Assembly (NCBI GenBank): GCA_038380795.1
Contig: CM076267.1
Location: 34,658,232 to 34,722,231 of the forward strand
Length of the DNA stretch: 64,000 nucleotides
Origin: Pyrocephalus nanus
Lineage: Eukaryota > Chordata > Aves > Passeriformes > Tyrannidae
Reading direction: 5' to 3'
Position 1 is the stretch's first letter. The number at the start of each line of letters is the position of its first letter. The translations under genes and the position numbers were made by a program. Below the pieces are notes generated by a model. The model saw only the letters and a list, made by a program, of their open reading frames with translations. It did no database searches and had not been told where the DNA came from. This document shows, in pieces, positions 21,145 to 33,623 of this stretch.

Positions 21145-23569
21145 CTGCAGTAAAATAGATCAGAGAGAGAAAACAATTCAGCAGCTGAATTACTGTTTCT
21201 GCTTTGTGCAGATATGTAAAAATCTTGGAAAACCTGGTGAAAGCGTTCATGAAGCCCATGTCACGTTAAACTTTTGAGCACACATGGGTGACTCTCATGG
21301 GCCAAGCTGCTGGACATTCACACCAGCAAATGAACCATCCCAGGATACATTTACTTCACGTTTGTGGAGCTGTGTGATTTTCAGCTTAACTGAGCTTTTC
21401 ACTTTGGGATTTCCTACCATTTTAGAAGCTACACAAGAACAAGGTCTGTCTGTCACTCCACAAGCTGTGTCAACTTCCTTGAAGGCTTCCTGTCTCTCAC
21501 CCTTCAGGCAAGTCTTAGTTTTACATAATTCACATATTTTTACAATTCAGAAACTTCCTGGATGATGTTCTATCATGACTTCAGCTCTTTTGTTGTAAAG
21601 ATAACTTTTTTGCTATATGACAGAAAAATCCACAAAATCCCATCACAATGAATGGTTTTCATGGACTCACTTTGGAAAACGCATTCCAAGACACCAATCA
21701 CTGTAAAGAATAAAAAAAATAGTATTTAGAGTGAGATTACAGACAGGGCAAAGGTGAAGAATTAGAAACAAAAAAGTTCCACTTTGCCCTATTTCTTACT
21801 TGAAATACTTCAGATCCTCTTAGGAATATTTAAAGGACTGCAAGCTCAAACACAGAAAAATACTCAAGCCAACATCAGCTGTAAAGCTGATATGGTAGAA
21901 TGTGTTGATTTAAAGAACAGCTGGTGACACAACTTCTGCTGTTCCTTTATCAGATCTTCATGTGATATCACTTTACATGATTTTAAATGTAATGCTTATT
22001 AAAAATACAAGTATATAAATATATCTATATATATATATCAATATATGAAGCATATGCATATATTCCCGTTCCAGGAGAAAATTCTAACTTTGCTTTGTGG
22101 TTACATATAATAGAGCAATATGTACATTGTTCCTGTCCTCCCACTGGATGGATCTGATCTGTTCTGTTCTTTCTCCCATATGTATTCACATCTGCCACAG
22201 TGGGAGGTAACTGCTTTAGACATGGAGAACAGAACCTTGGACTAAATTCTGATCTCATTTGCATCACTCAGTAACAGAGTTACCAGCCCTCCATGAAGAA
22301 AATTTATTATTATTGCTATTTGTACCACCCCCGTCTCCCCATTAAGATTTATTTTATTTTGATGATTCACATTGTAATATAGTTTCTATATATAAGTACA
22401 GGGACAGAGGGAAAATCTGTAGCATTATGAGATACATGGAAATATTTCAAATATTTTTATTTTTAAAATATCGCCTTCTGTCTCGTGTTGAATATTAACA
22501 ACCCCATCTTCCAAGTTTCTTTTAAAATTACAGCCTTTTCTGCCTTAATCCCCTTTTGTCACATAGCTTTTGCTATTCTGATCAATATTGAGGATGACTT
22601 TACCATTGTACCTAAGTGCATTATAAATACTATCAATGTTAGTCCCATTCCCCTTCTCTGCTTCCACTGAGTAGAGCCCTTCACTGAACTATCCATGACA
22701 ATTTAGTCCAATTTCAGAGCTGCTACAGTTAACTGAGAATCCGTTTAAATCTTGGGAACCCTGAAAATGGTAGGAAATTATCTATATGGAGTGGACAAGT
22801 ATTGACTTCTGTGGTCCCCACTGGATAGTTTTAAAAGCATGGCTCTATTTCAGCCTTAAATTGGAGAAGAGGAGCCATATAAAAGGCAAAAATAATTCAC
22901 AAAAAAAATACACAAAAGCATAAACAAATAATTGCATTTGTAGATCCTTTATTACTAAAAAGGAGGAAAGGAAGGGGCACTCAGTTTTTCAGTTACCATA
23001 TACAGAACTTGAATATTGACAGCAGCAGAATAGGGGAAGCCAGAAATAGAGAGCACACAAAAAAAGATTAATTCTCAGTGGAAAGGTGATTTTTCTCCTC
23101 AGAACAACCTTTATACTTGCTGTGAAGTTAAAGAAGAGCACACAGCAGAAAAAGACACCTGACAGCAACCACAACTGGGCTGCTCATAAAACTGCAAGCT
23201 AAGCACACACACATATGCAGCTCAGAAATGTGCAACTTGCTGTAAAAATTTCGCTCTGCGGGAAACTGTGTATTGAAATTCATAGAAATGCTTACTCACA
23301 GCAAAAATGTACCGTGTCCAAACCAGACACCTTTTATGAGGCGGTAAAATATTACAAATTCAGTATTTTTACATGCCCACTTTCAAGTTGGCTTTACACT
23401 ACACTTGCACTAATACCAACAACTGGCAGACCTCTACCATTAGAAATAACTAGTATGTGAATAGGGAGGTCCATTTTAAAGTGCTTGTGCTCAGTCACAA
23501 CTGGTTACTGAAGGACATCTCTTTGTTGAACATTTTTGCCTCATAGAAGCTGTATCTTTAGGTGGATGT
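21145..23569. other. No gene seen; (TA)n-like run at 22,011-22,060
   Basis: AT-rich unique DNA. A TA-rich run with imperfect atat units lies at 22,011-22,060. Open frames on both strands are short and unrecognisable. Confidence 0.5.
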
Positions 23570-24130
23570 GAGTGAGTTACACGAGCAATAGAGGAGTGTT
23601 TTCCACATCTTCCTTGTGGAACTGGGGAGAATCTGGGTCTGAGGTGAATCACGGAGGCTTTAGGACAGTCCTGGTACTCTCAGGAAGAGAAGATACAGTT
23701 TCTGGGAAGGACATGAAAGGCAAAGGGGACGGGGTGGCTTTCCTTTGTATCATACTGATCCGGAACCATTCTGAAGCCCCAACACCTGACATGCTTTCCA
23801 AGGCAGATGGAACCTCAGGTGAGCCCCAATCTACAAAGTCAACGCCCTGGGGACACCCCAACTTCGTGCTCAGGTCCCCCAAGTCCTTCTGGCCCTTCCA
23901 GAAGGTTCTCCCAACACATGCCTTGCATTGATTGCACCCAATTAGCTCTGCTAATGTCCAGGTGCTGCTGCAGCACCATAATTGGCCCCAGCTGACTGTG
24001 CTCATAGAGCTGCTGCTGAAAACGAGGGAGGTTCAATCCCACACACTTGGGCTGTGGGGCTGTCCTGCCCTCAGTGTGGACCAGCTATGGAGAAGGCAGA
24101 AGCATCCAGTACATCCCTGAGGGAACACCA
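23570..24130. other. GC-richer patch open on both strands, unclassified
   Basis: A 119-codon + frame (23,572-23,931) and a 118-codon - frame (23,649-24,005) overlap. Another - frame at 23,839-24,042 reads protein-like (Q-Q-L-Y-E-H-S-Q-L-G-P-I) directly after an acceptor-like cctccctcgttttcag. No motif or family is recognised. Simultaneous openness on both strands usually reflects higher GC content, and no donor sites support splicing convincingly. Alternatives are a decayed transposon of a family I do not recognise, or a fossil exon. Confidence 0.3.
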
Positions 24131-24797
24131 AGGGCTCACCTTGGAAAAAGGTATGGTCTTTGCTGTGTTTCTTAACTCGTGGTGGTGCTCTGTTGTTGCT
24201 GAAAATGTTGAGATAAGTTAAACTCTCTAACGTGCTATATTCAGTATAAGAAAGCAGGCAGCACTTTGTTCATGGCACTGAGTGTGTGTAGGGTCACTTC
24301 CCAAACATGCACGCTCACTTTCAAAACTTTTTGCTACTTGGCTATGAGCTACCTAATTCTCTTGATCAATTAGTATTCTATCTCCTAGTGGTTATTGATT
24401 TCTTGCTTCTCGTGCTAAGTCCACGTTTTTAGTCTTTTTATAATCTTTTTCCCACATAGAGAAGGTTTTGGTGCAATTGCTGAGTTGTCTTGATTAGTTT
24501 CTTCTTTATCTCTGGTTTAAGCAAAATGTCCTTGTAGTCCGTGAATTCTGCATTCCTGCTGTCCAGTTCTCAGAAATGCATCTCTCCCCAAGGCTTTGTG
24601 CATTGGAGCATATCAAGGCTGGTTTAGCAGAACAGCAAAGTTTCAGTGATTTCCCTACACCCCTCCAAACTGTGGGTGGGGTCACAGCCGGGGGTACAGC
24701 GTGTGTGTCTGTGCCCGCCCGGCTGAGGACTCAGGATGTGCCAGGCAGTGCTGGCCTTGCAGGACATGTCTTGGAGTGATTTTAATTATACTTGGCG

Positions 24798-24831
<34 letters not shown>

Positions 24832-25639
24832 GGTGGTCTTTGGCTGCTGAAAAGCAAGCTTCGGGTTTGAGATTTTGACGGCATGATGGTGTAGAAAGGA
24901 ATGCGGATTTAAATACATCTCACTATAGAGAAGAGTTCAGGAGAATGCAGAGGTTGTTTACCCCCAAAGACTCCACTCCTCACATGAGGAGGAAGCTTTT
25001 ATGATGACTTTGCTCACTGGCTGCTCCAGCTCTGGGTACTACAGCATTTTATTTCTCTGTGTATGACTAAGCAAAGTTAGAGCTGATACTTTCCTGTTCC
25101 CTGCACCAGACTGCAATAAAGTGACACAACTACGCTACAAAATAGTGTTACTGTGTGTTTATAGGGTGAAATGATGTGTAATTACCAGCGAGGGTCTCCC
25201 TGCAATGTTTGTGGCTGTTCCTCAGTAGATGGGACTTGGTCTGTGCTGGTGTATTCCCAAGGGACAACACAGCACACTGGTAGTCTGATCACCTGTGTTT
25301 CTGAATCTCTCACACAAATCCTTCTGTGAGCGTCATAAGTGGAAAAATAGAAGGAAATAAAGCAAGATATTTAATGTATATAAATATGCCCTGTGTCCCC
25401 TCCCAGCCTACTGCACATCCTCTGCTCTGGTCACTTGTAAGGTGGAGTGACAAACCAAAGGCTTTGCTGCTCAGCAAAAACTACGATGTTACTTATTACC
25501 AGAACTGTTTTAGTCAAAAATCTAAACCACAGAGATGTGGCAGAGTTTAGAGATGTAACAAGAACTGATGGTATTTACAGCCCAGAAGCTGGAGATAACT
25601 GAGGTAAGCGATTTAAAGAAACAGGGAGGAGGGGAACTG
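24131..25639. other. No gene seen; T30 tract at 24,799-24,828
   Basis: Unique DNA with a T30 homopolymer at 24,799-24,828. No recognisable retroposon body on either side of it. A minus-strand lysine-rich open frame crosses the T tract and is an artefact of it. Confidence 0.5.
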
Positions 25640-26032
25640 AAGCAGCCAGCAAGGCAACACCCAGTTACTTTTTAACCATGTGCGTTGTCTTGAAGTGTAA
25701 GTGGTCACTTAGAACTGGGAGGGAGGGGGAATTCAGGCCGAGAAGGCCGATGAAGACCCTTGGAGACCTTATGAGGATATGCATATATGCTAATAAGTGT
25801 TGGGAAGTGTCATGAATATGTAACAGGAATGTGTGGAACGAGCAATGAATAATCATGTAATGCTGACACGTAAGCAGCAGCGAAAATGTCTCAGGGTGCA
25901 CTTTGGTGGACTGATTCCCAGGGCACCTGGTGTGCTGTGACCATGAAGCACATCACAATAAAGGAATGCCTGATTTCTAAAACTCACAAATTGAGTCTCA
26001 AAGGTTCTTTTAAGTGCTGCTTTTAGTCAACA
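25640..26032 (+). mobile_element. Solo LTR of an endogenous retrovirus (ERVL-like), boundaries approximate
   Basis: The segment has the architecture of an avian ERVL-type LTR. An A/T-rich U3 contains repeated atgcat/atgaatatg words (25,776-25,825). Then comes a block ending cccagggcacctggtgtgctgtgacc, a polyadenylation hexamer AATAAA at 25,957-25,962 in 'cacaataaaggaatgcctg', and a downstream U5-like part (tttctaaaactcacaaattg...) ending near agtcaaca at 26,032. No gag, pol or env remnant adjoins it, so it is probably a solo LTR left by recombination. I could not find a convincing target-site duplication, and the 5' end may lie anywhere between about 25,570 and 25,680. Confidence 0.6.
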
Positions 26033-26059
26033 AAAGCACTGTATGAGCTGCTGTGAAGA

Positions 26060-26600
26060 AAACTAACTCTGCCCTAGCCAGGCCCAATCTGTTTGAGTTC
26101 TGGCAATCTCCAGTGGTGGTGATTCCTCTCTGGGCAGGAGGTACCAGCATCTATCACCTCCCACTGTAAAATTCCCCTGTTTCTGTAGGCAACAGGAGTT
26201 TCCTCTGCTGAAGGCAGTGTTTGTTGCTGCTTGTCCTTTCACTGACTGTCTTGGGGAGGAGCAGAGTGGTGTCCTTCTGTAGTTGTGCTTTAGGCTGCTG
26301 AGGGCAATAGCAACACCTATCCATCTCTTAAAAGCCTCCTGTTCTCCAGGGTGAATAAAAACCTCCATCTTCAGTCTCTTTCTACACTTCATGAGCTCAA
26401 GCCTCTGCTTTATTGTGAAGTTAAAGATACGCTCTATTTTTGCCTCCACTGAGGGCCAGTTATTGGTACTTTTTGTGTGTGGAAACTCAAAACTAGGCAG
26501 AAATTCCAGGTATGGCCTCACAGCTGCCAGGTAGGGGGTAGAGTCACTCAGCTTTGATCTTGCAGTGACCTTGCTGCTCCACACACTACAGACTCATGTT
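26060..26600 (-). mobile_element. CR1 LINE fragment, decayed, 540 bp
   Basis: On the minus strand the order matches the CR1 ORF2 C-terminal region and 3' part. First comes a segment like 'ggtctcaccagagctgagtag' near 26,510-26,560. Then L-F-T-L-E-N-R-R-L, opposite 26,332-26,358 (CR1 consensus close to LFSLEKRRL). Then an 'agtgaaaggacaagcag' block, and finally 'cactggagattgcc' near the truncated 3' end. Many substitutions and indels indicate an old copy. A 173-codon minus frame at 26,063-26,584, the longest in the window, crosses it in a different frame from the real CR1 reading (VFIHPGEQEAF where CR1 reads LFTLENRRL), so it is a shadow, not a gene. Confidence 0.68.
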
Positions 26601-28281
26601 AAAATCTCTGCCCAGATAAGACCCCTCAATTGTGCAGCAGTTTTTCAAAAAGGCATCTATTTCTGGGAGATATTCTGTCCCTACTGCAGAACTCTGCAGT
26701 TGTCTGCTTGTTTGAACAAATTCTGTCTTTCTGCTGCTTTAAAGCAATAAAGTAGAGCAGCAGTGCAGAACAAGAACCTCCAGTCTTGAGATTGGCTGTT
26801 AAAACTTCCTTGCTCTCCTTCAGCAGATCCATCCAGAGTATCTGAGTTACGTTTAAAGTTTTGTGCCTCTTAAAAACGAGGCAGAGATGTTCCTTTCTCA
26901 AGTGTCTTTCAGATTACTTTGTAAACTGCAATAAGCTACGATGCAAAAATCTGAAATATCTGGTTGTATCAATTTGGGGTTATGTGCTAGTTGTTACCTG
27001 CCGTGGTGAATGGAATGGAAGGTACACCAGCCTGACAACAGATAATGATTCCCTCATATCACTTTTCCTCAGTGCTTGGACTATCCAGCCTAGTTTCAAA
27101 AGACTAAAATCTTACAGTTTGCAGGTTTACATTCTGAATTTTTATCTATTTCCAGCGTCTGCCGGTTATATTGAAGTGATACTGCATTATGTATGGGGAA
27201 ATAGAAAGCTATCATCTCAAAATAGACCATAATATTGCACCTTATTAAAAAATACAAGTGGGTTTTCTGCCAGCAACCATGACTTATGGTAATGACTGTT
27301 ATCAATATGCAATTACTTCTGTTACCCTGAAACATATTGGCATTCATTTATTTAAAGATAATGTAACACATTTGTATTCATTGAGGTAATCATTGGATAT
27401 GATTAAATGTGAATGCCCATCTTATACAAACAGTAAAATGAAAAAAAAATTGTCTTTGAACCTTTTGCACTACTAAAAATAGGCTGTGTTGAATTCTCAA
27501 AATTACATTTGAGCTTCTTTGAAACACGGTGACAAACAACCATGAAGAAGCAAGAGCATAACTTGGGTGATTGCTAATTCAAATGTTCATTGTTTCTAAT
27601 GATGTATGGGAGACCTGACAATAAGGAAAAAACCCTTGAAGTAAAACTGTAGTTCCATGTCTGTGGAATGGACTCCAGAGTTAGTGACACGTGTGGAACA
27701 AAGTCCTTTTCAATGGTGACTCTTAGTGGAGGCAGAAGTTCATTTATATAAGTTGTGTAGATCAGTGGTGAAGATGCAGAGGTGCAATGTGGCAATAGCC
27801 AGGCATTTAAATGTGCTATTTAGGCTTTTAATCATTGATTTATCCCATGAATGCTTCAGACTTGCAGTGAACCCAGAGTTTTCAGGCTTTAAATTGAAAT
27901 GTTTGTATTTATATGCCGCATAATGTGCTGCATAAGAGCAGTTCTCTGGTGACAGGCTGTTGTGGTAATAAACACTTTAGGTTCACTTCTTCAAAGACCC
28001 CAATCAAAGCAGTCTCAATATTTCTGAGCTTTCAAGTACTTCTGTGGATGATGTTTGAGAGAGTGAAGCTCAGTGTGTTTGGTTGTTTGCCCAGTTGTAT
28101 GGTGTAAAACTCTACATGCATTTCTAGAACTAACTACTGCTTTGTCTGATGTTTGTGCAAAATATCTGGGATTTATTGAACTTTGAAGGGGGGAAAAACT
28201 CTAAAAACACCAGTCTGAAACTATCTCTGGTATTGGGTTGTTGGTTGAAAAACTGGTCAACTGTTGGATGGTTAATGGCCT
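26601..28281. other. No gene seen
   Basis: AT-rich unique DNA. A 123-codon + frame at 26,861-27,232 has no motif, no coding-like composition and no splice context. No repeat family recognised. Confidence 0.5.
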
Positions 28282-29005
28282 CACAGAATGGTTTGGGTTG
28301 GTAGGGACCTTAAAGATCATCTTGTTCCAACCCCTCTGCCGTGTCCAAGGACACCTTCTGCTAGACCAGGTTGTTCAAAGCCCCATCCAGCCTGGCCTTG
28401 AACACTCCCAGGGGTGGGGTTGGAATCCTCAGCTTCTCTGGGCAGCCTGTGCCACTCCCTCACCACTCTTGATGTGTGTGTTAACAAAAAAAGCCTTACA
28501 GCAATCTAAGCTGGGTATGATCCCATCCAAAACTACTGCCCTTTGTCCTGACACTACAGGCTTTGGTAAAATGTCCCTTTGATTTTCCTTACGAGCTATT
28601 CCCTCTTATTTATTGAGAAATTGCAGTAAGTTCTCTTCTCTGCACTAAGGTGCCATCTCTTCTCCACAGTGAACATCAGAAAAATCTGTATTTCCTCATT
28701 GAAGAGATGTTCCAGCCCTCTAAAAATTTTTCTCCCTCCTCTGGACCTGTTCTCACAGGTCTGTGTCTCTCTTGTACTGGGGACCCCAGAGCTGGAGGGG
28801 TCTCATGAGACTGGAGTAGAACAGAACCACCTCTCCTGACCTGCTGGCCACTCTTTTTATGTAGCACAGAATAAGATCAGCTTTTTGTGCTGCAAGTGTT
28901 GCTGCCCCAATTCCAGTTTTTTTCCTGTCCAGCAGTATCCCTAAGTCCTGCTCAGCAAGGCTGCTCTCCATCCATGCATCCTGCGGTCTGTGTTGATACC
29001 CTGAG
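28282..29005 (-). mobile_element. CR1 LINE, 3' 720 bp with ORF2 remnant
   Basis: The longest CR1 copy here. On + it begins with the reverse 3' end (cacagaatggtttgggttgg, 'gaccttaaagatcatctt') and passes through 'gccctttgtcctgacactac'. It ends in coding sequence opposite 28,753-28,971. Read on minus, that part gives M-E-S-S-L-A-E-Q-D-L-G-I-L-L-D, then A-A-Q-K-A-D-L-I-L-C-Y-I-K-R and L-Q-L-W-G-P-Q-Y-K, all conserved CR1 ORF2 words. A few codons are missing between the M-R-P and L-Q-L-W parts. It is 5' truncated and lacks the RT core, so it is dead. Divergence is moderate, suggesting a younger subfamily than the 26-kb copy. Confidence 0.95.
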
Positions 29006-31305
29006 CCAAATTAGTGATAAATAGCAGTTTTCTTTCCAAATAACAAAGCTGTGTTTTTATCAGGCAGTGCTAAGTGTGTGAATGCATAGTCAGAATTTCT
29101 TCATTGAATGTATGTGTATAATACAGGTGTATAATTTTGAACCATGATTTGCAGAAGGACATGCTGCCTTCATGTCTTTGTTCCTTGGCCAATCCTGGCA
29201 GTAGCTGCAGAACACCCAGTGATATCAGAAGCCTTTCTCCTGAATGTTACTCTCCAAAGCTAAGAAAAATTAAGTTAGATTTCTCAGAAACACCTTTTAT
29301 ACCCCCAACTTACTGGAAGGCAGCAAAGAATTCTCATGGCTGCAATAATTCCAAAGATTTATTAATCAAACTAAGGTTTTTCGGTAAACTACTTGTTGCT
29401 TTGATTAGGACCTTGTTGCAATATTGCCAATACTGTAATTTTTTTTCTGTTCCAGATTATCTAAATATCTGTTTACCTCGAGTCTCCTAATGCTGTTTGT
29501 CAAGTCACTGTAAATCCTCATCAGTCAGGGGGAGCTGGTAATCAGTATATCAAGCTTAAAAGCAAGAAGTCTTCAGCGTTTGATTTGGGTCTAGTGGTTT
29601 GTTCATCTGTTGCTGTTGGAATGTCTGTTCCTCTTATGAATAATTCCTTTGGAACTTGCAGAGCTTTATCTGTGCTGAGAGCTCCTGCTGGAGCTCACAA
29701 ATGCTTATGAAGCTGTTTCATCCATCATATTTTTTATGTACTTCTGCATAAGCCAGAATGTGCTTTGTTCTGTGACCTGACCCTAATATGAAGTGAACTT
29801 GCTCGTTATTGGGGAAAGCTGATGCAGAGGTTTTAGTTCTCTGGAGAAGTACTTGCAGTTCCTTAATATCATCAGACCTGAAGTACCCACCACACTGCTC
29901 CCTGTAGTTCAGCCTTTCTAATCTACATCCTTGTGTGGTACAAAAACATGGTATTTCCAAAAGGCAGTAGTTAGGAGTTATGGAATACTGTTGATTTGAT
30001 TCACTGACTTGACCGTCATTTGATTAAAAAAAAAAAAAATTACTTCTCTGTTACCCAGAAGAAATTTTCTGGACATGTGGATAGAGGTAGTAAATTGATA
30101 AAACTGGAGGCTGTGCCTGGTAAATCTGCAGAGCTTCTGATTCCCAGTCCTTTGGTCAGATGGAATTCCACAAGTCTTTCACATGGTGCTTAGTCCACTA
30201 TTGTCTCGGAGTGCCTGCTCTGGCCCTGTCAGGGATTTTCCCTGTGCAATCCCCCAGCAGGGCAGCACAGCAGGGTGGAGCCAGTTGTGGGGTTTCCAGG
30301 CTGACCTTCCTCAAACATCAAAGCCAAGGCAGCAGCTGGGCTGGAGATTGAACTACAGCTCTGGCTTTGCTGTTAGCCCTGAACTGACTGCTCGCAGTTT
30401 CCTCTGAACCTTGTTCATCGTGTATTTTGTATTATTTTCTGTAGAGCCTTTTAGCTTTAACCCTGGTCAAATCCTTCTGGGCACCAGGCAGTGCTGCTAA
30501 AATAGCCTAACATAAAGCTGATTAATCTCTGAGGTGGGGTGCAGCAGCAGGTGTTATTTGCCCAGGAGTGAGACTCTTCCAAGGGGCAGCCTGTTCCTGG
30601 ATGATGAACACTTGCTGTGTGGCAACTCGGGGAGAAAATGGTACAGCTTAAATTAATACCTGTCTTGTGCAATTTCATAATTATGTAATTAAATGTTCTT
30701 GTAGATGGTCCAAATCATACTTGAGCAGAGGGATATTAAACATTTCTTCCGTATTGTAGGAATGGAGGCTTTTAAAATAAACGTGGGAACAATGTTCCTG
30801 CCAGAAACTTCTAGAAAAGGCTCAAATACTGTAATTTATTTTAAAGTGGCCAGATCTCTACGTATAATTTTTCATCAATTATTGTATGAAACGTTTTGGA
30901 TTTTGAAAAATCGTAGTAGGTTTGACAAGCACTTGACTGACACAGTGTTGATTAAATAGCATTTCCTTTTGACAACCCCAATGAGACCTCCTACTCACAG
31001 TAAATGCATGAGCTAATTGAATCTTTTTTTTTTCCTTTAAACTGCTTTTGCATTTCAAACAATACAAGTAACATCGACCCCCTTCTGCCACACAGCTCAA
31101 ATACGTGCCTTTCTGATTGTTCCTTTTGGCAGAACGCTTAGGTAATATCAGCACCTTTGGTTAAGAGCATCAGGGTGTTGCTGCTGTGTTCTGAATCAGA
31201 AATATGCAACATAAAGTTCGGGGATTTTTTTTGGTTTTGTTCGTTTCTTTTTGTTTTGTGGGTGATAAAACTGAGTGACAGCTCAACTCTACAACGACAG
31301 AGTAG
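29006..31305. other. No gene seen
   Basis: Unique DNA with a short A run at about 30,026-30,039. Open frames of 80-117 codons at 29,137-29,490 (+) and 29,718-29,960 (-) have no recognisable motifs or splice context. Confidence 0.5.
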
Positions 31306-31505
31306 CACAGAATCATGGGATGGTTTGAGCTAAAAGGGACCTTAAAGATCATCTCGTTCCAACCCCTCTGCCATGGACAGTGACACCTTTCACTACACCC
31401 GGTCACCCAGAGCTCCACCCAGCCTGGCCTTCAACACTTCCAGGGGTGGGGCATCCACAGCTCCTCCGAGCAGCCTGTGCCAGTGTGTCAGCCCCCTCAC
31501 CACAA
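31306..31505 (-). mobile_element. CR1 LINE 3' end, 200 bp
   Basis: Starts cacagaatcatgggatggtt and continues 'gggaccttaaagatcatctc', 'gttccaacccctctgccatg' and 'ccagcctggccttcaacact', ending in the 'gcctgtgccagtgtgtcagc' area. This is the typical reverse-oriented 3' end, close to the 28.3-kb copy in sequence. No coding part is included. Confidence 0.95.
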
Positions 31506-33522
31506 GCTCTGATTGATTTAACAATGATCTTTTGTCCAAATGTCAGTGAAATAAAATAAAATGACATTAATTACCAAGTTGCTTGAGAGGAAATTGGGCT
31601 CTACATAGCGTTTAGTGATTGTGCACTTTACATAAAGATGTTTCTGTAGAACAATAAAAAAAATACATCAAAGCTTGATAGGAGCAAGTCTTCAGTTCGT
31701 ATTAAAATTAGATAATTTTCATCCTTAAACACACTACCTTTTCTTCAGAGGAAATTGTGTTAGTGATGCATTCTGAACTATTTGGTTTTGTCCTCTGGAT
31801 GTTGAGGAAAGCAGGAAAGAACCTGGGGTTGAGGGAGGCCCTTTTGGCCAGAAACGTGAGATTAATGACTTCTGCTTTGCTGCTGTACTGCATGCTTGTG
31901 GGAATACACCATCCTAAGGGTTGGATGCTTTGAAGGCATCTGCTTTACTCAAAAGCTCATTTGGAATCATTGCAGACGCCTTCTGGAAGTCTCTAAATAT
32001 CTGATATTGGATATTATAGCTATTTCTGGTGCTTAAATGTCTTTTGCCCCATATGGTTATAGCTCAAAGCTCACGAAGAACACAATGTTTTACCACAGGG
32101 TGTATTAACACAGTCTAGTTCCATAAATGCAGTAGATACTATAATTATGTGTTAACTCAGTTGAAAACATTAAATCATTATATATCAGCCATTCCATTCT
32201 TTCTTTGGCTCTCAGATCATCCTGTTCTGCTGCATTTTGGGGGCAGGTATCTGGTATGGTGAGTGCTGTTCAGCACCGCAGGTCAGTTCTGGTATCTGCT
32301 CAGCTCGTGACCAAATCTCTAAAAATTGCTGCAATCATCAAGTTATTGACGTTTTGAAAGTATTCACTGCTGAAGTGGCTTCTAAATATCTTCCAGGGTT
32401 ATTTTTGGAATAAACCATTTAGTCTTGTCCCACAAATACAGCTCTCCATTTTGGAGGCAAGAGGGTGACAAAGGGCATTTGGCTGTGTCTTCCTTTGCTA
32501 TTAGGAAGTTTAAATGTTGACATGTAATACTGACAGTGGTTTGGAAATGGCTTTTTTTTTTTTTGTGGTAGAACATTCCTTTTTATTTTTAGTTCTGCTG
32601 GTGATACCGTTCTCTCATCATGTCTTGAGAAATTATTTTTTTTTACCCCTTCACCATTCATTATTTTGTCTAACTTGAGACTCCCAGTTCATATTTATTG
32701 CTATGATATTTTCTTTAATTTGTTTCCCTGTACATATGGTTTCCTTTGAAAACTGAGATGAATTTCTATAATTTACATTACCCTCTTCCCAATGTGTCTG
32801 TACCCACCAGATCAGCAAAATGAGGCTTCAACATTATACTTCTGTTTTGCCTCACTGTGTGAACTCTTTCAGATTTTAAATAATGTTGTGAACAAGATTT
32901 TTTTTCTGGTTAGACCGTGTTTCATTACAATCTATTTCAATTTACTACTTTAAATGTTTCAACAGATGTGTTCTGTAGTTTAGATGTGGTCATGTGTCTC
33001 ATATTTGTGATATTTAAGCTATTAATTAAAAAAAAATTTGAGAGAGTGGAGATAACGAAGGTGAATTTCTTTTATTTTATGATAGTGACTGAGCTTTTTT
33101 ACTTATTTCTTTGGAGGGAAACATTTGTAAAAATAAGATGGATTTGTCATTTGGGCATGAATAAGTTTTTAGAATAAGAGACATAAACCTGATCCTCTTC
33201 CCTTGCTTCCTAGCTTAGGGGTTGTGGAGTAGAATATCTAATTCAGTAATGGCTTGACTTACTAGTCCATGCTTTCAGAGGGATATTCTGAAAAATATCT
33301 TGAAAGTGGGCCAAAATATCAGTCAAGCACTACTAAAAAATAAACCAAATAACATTAAATTTCTTCAAATTTCTTCATTCAGCCAGCTAAGGTTGTCACT
33401 GTGTATTAATTACATTTTTCTTGACATTGTACGTTCTTGCAGTTAACTGTCAAGTGTGTTATCTGGTGGACAAGATGAACATTATTAACCTGGACATTTA
33501 ATAGCAAGCAGTTTATATGTAG
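31506..33522. other. No gene seen
   Basis: AT-rich unique DNA with short T runs (for example near 32,551 and 32,636). Nothing recognisable. Confidence 0.5.
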
Positions 33523-33527
33523 TTTTT

Positions 33528-33568
<41 letters not shown>

Positions 33569-33586
33569 TTTTTTTTTTTTTTTTTG

Positions 33587-33617
<31 letters not shown>

Positions 33618-33623
33618 TTTTTG
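33523..33623. repeat. T39 tract followed by (GTTTT)n
   Basis: A T39 run at 33,529-33,567 is followed after one G by more T and then GTTTT pentamers to 33,623. On the minus strand this is an A-rich tail with CAAAA units, as at the end of some retroposons, but no body is recognised to the right. Confidence 0.93.

Noticed and set aside
24799..24828. T30 as the tail of a minus-strand processed pseudogene
   Set aside because: The sequence to the right shows no gene-like or SINE-like body and no target-site duplication.
26063..26584. 173-codon minus frame as a novel gene
   Set aside because: It lies over a decayed CR1 in a different frame. No splice or promoter context.
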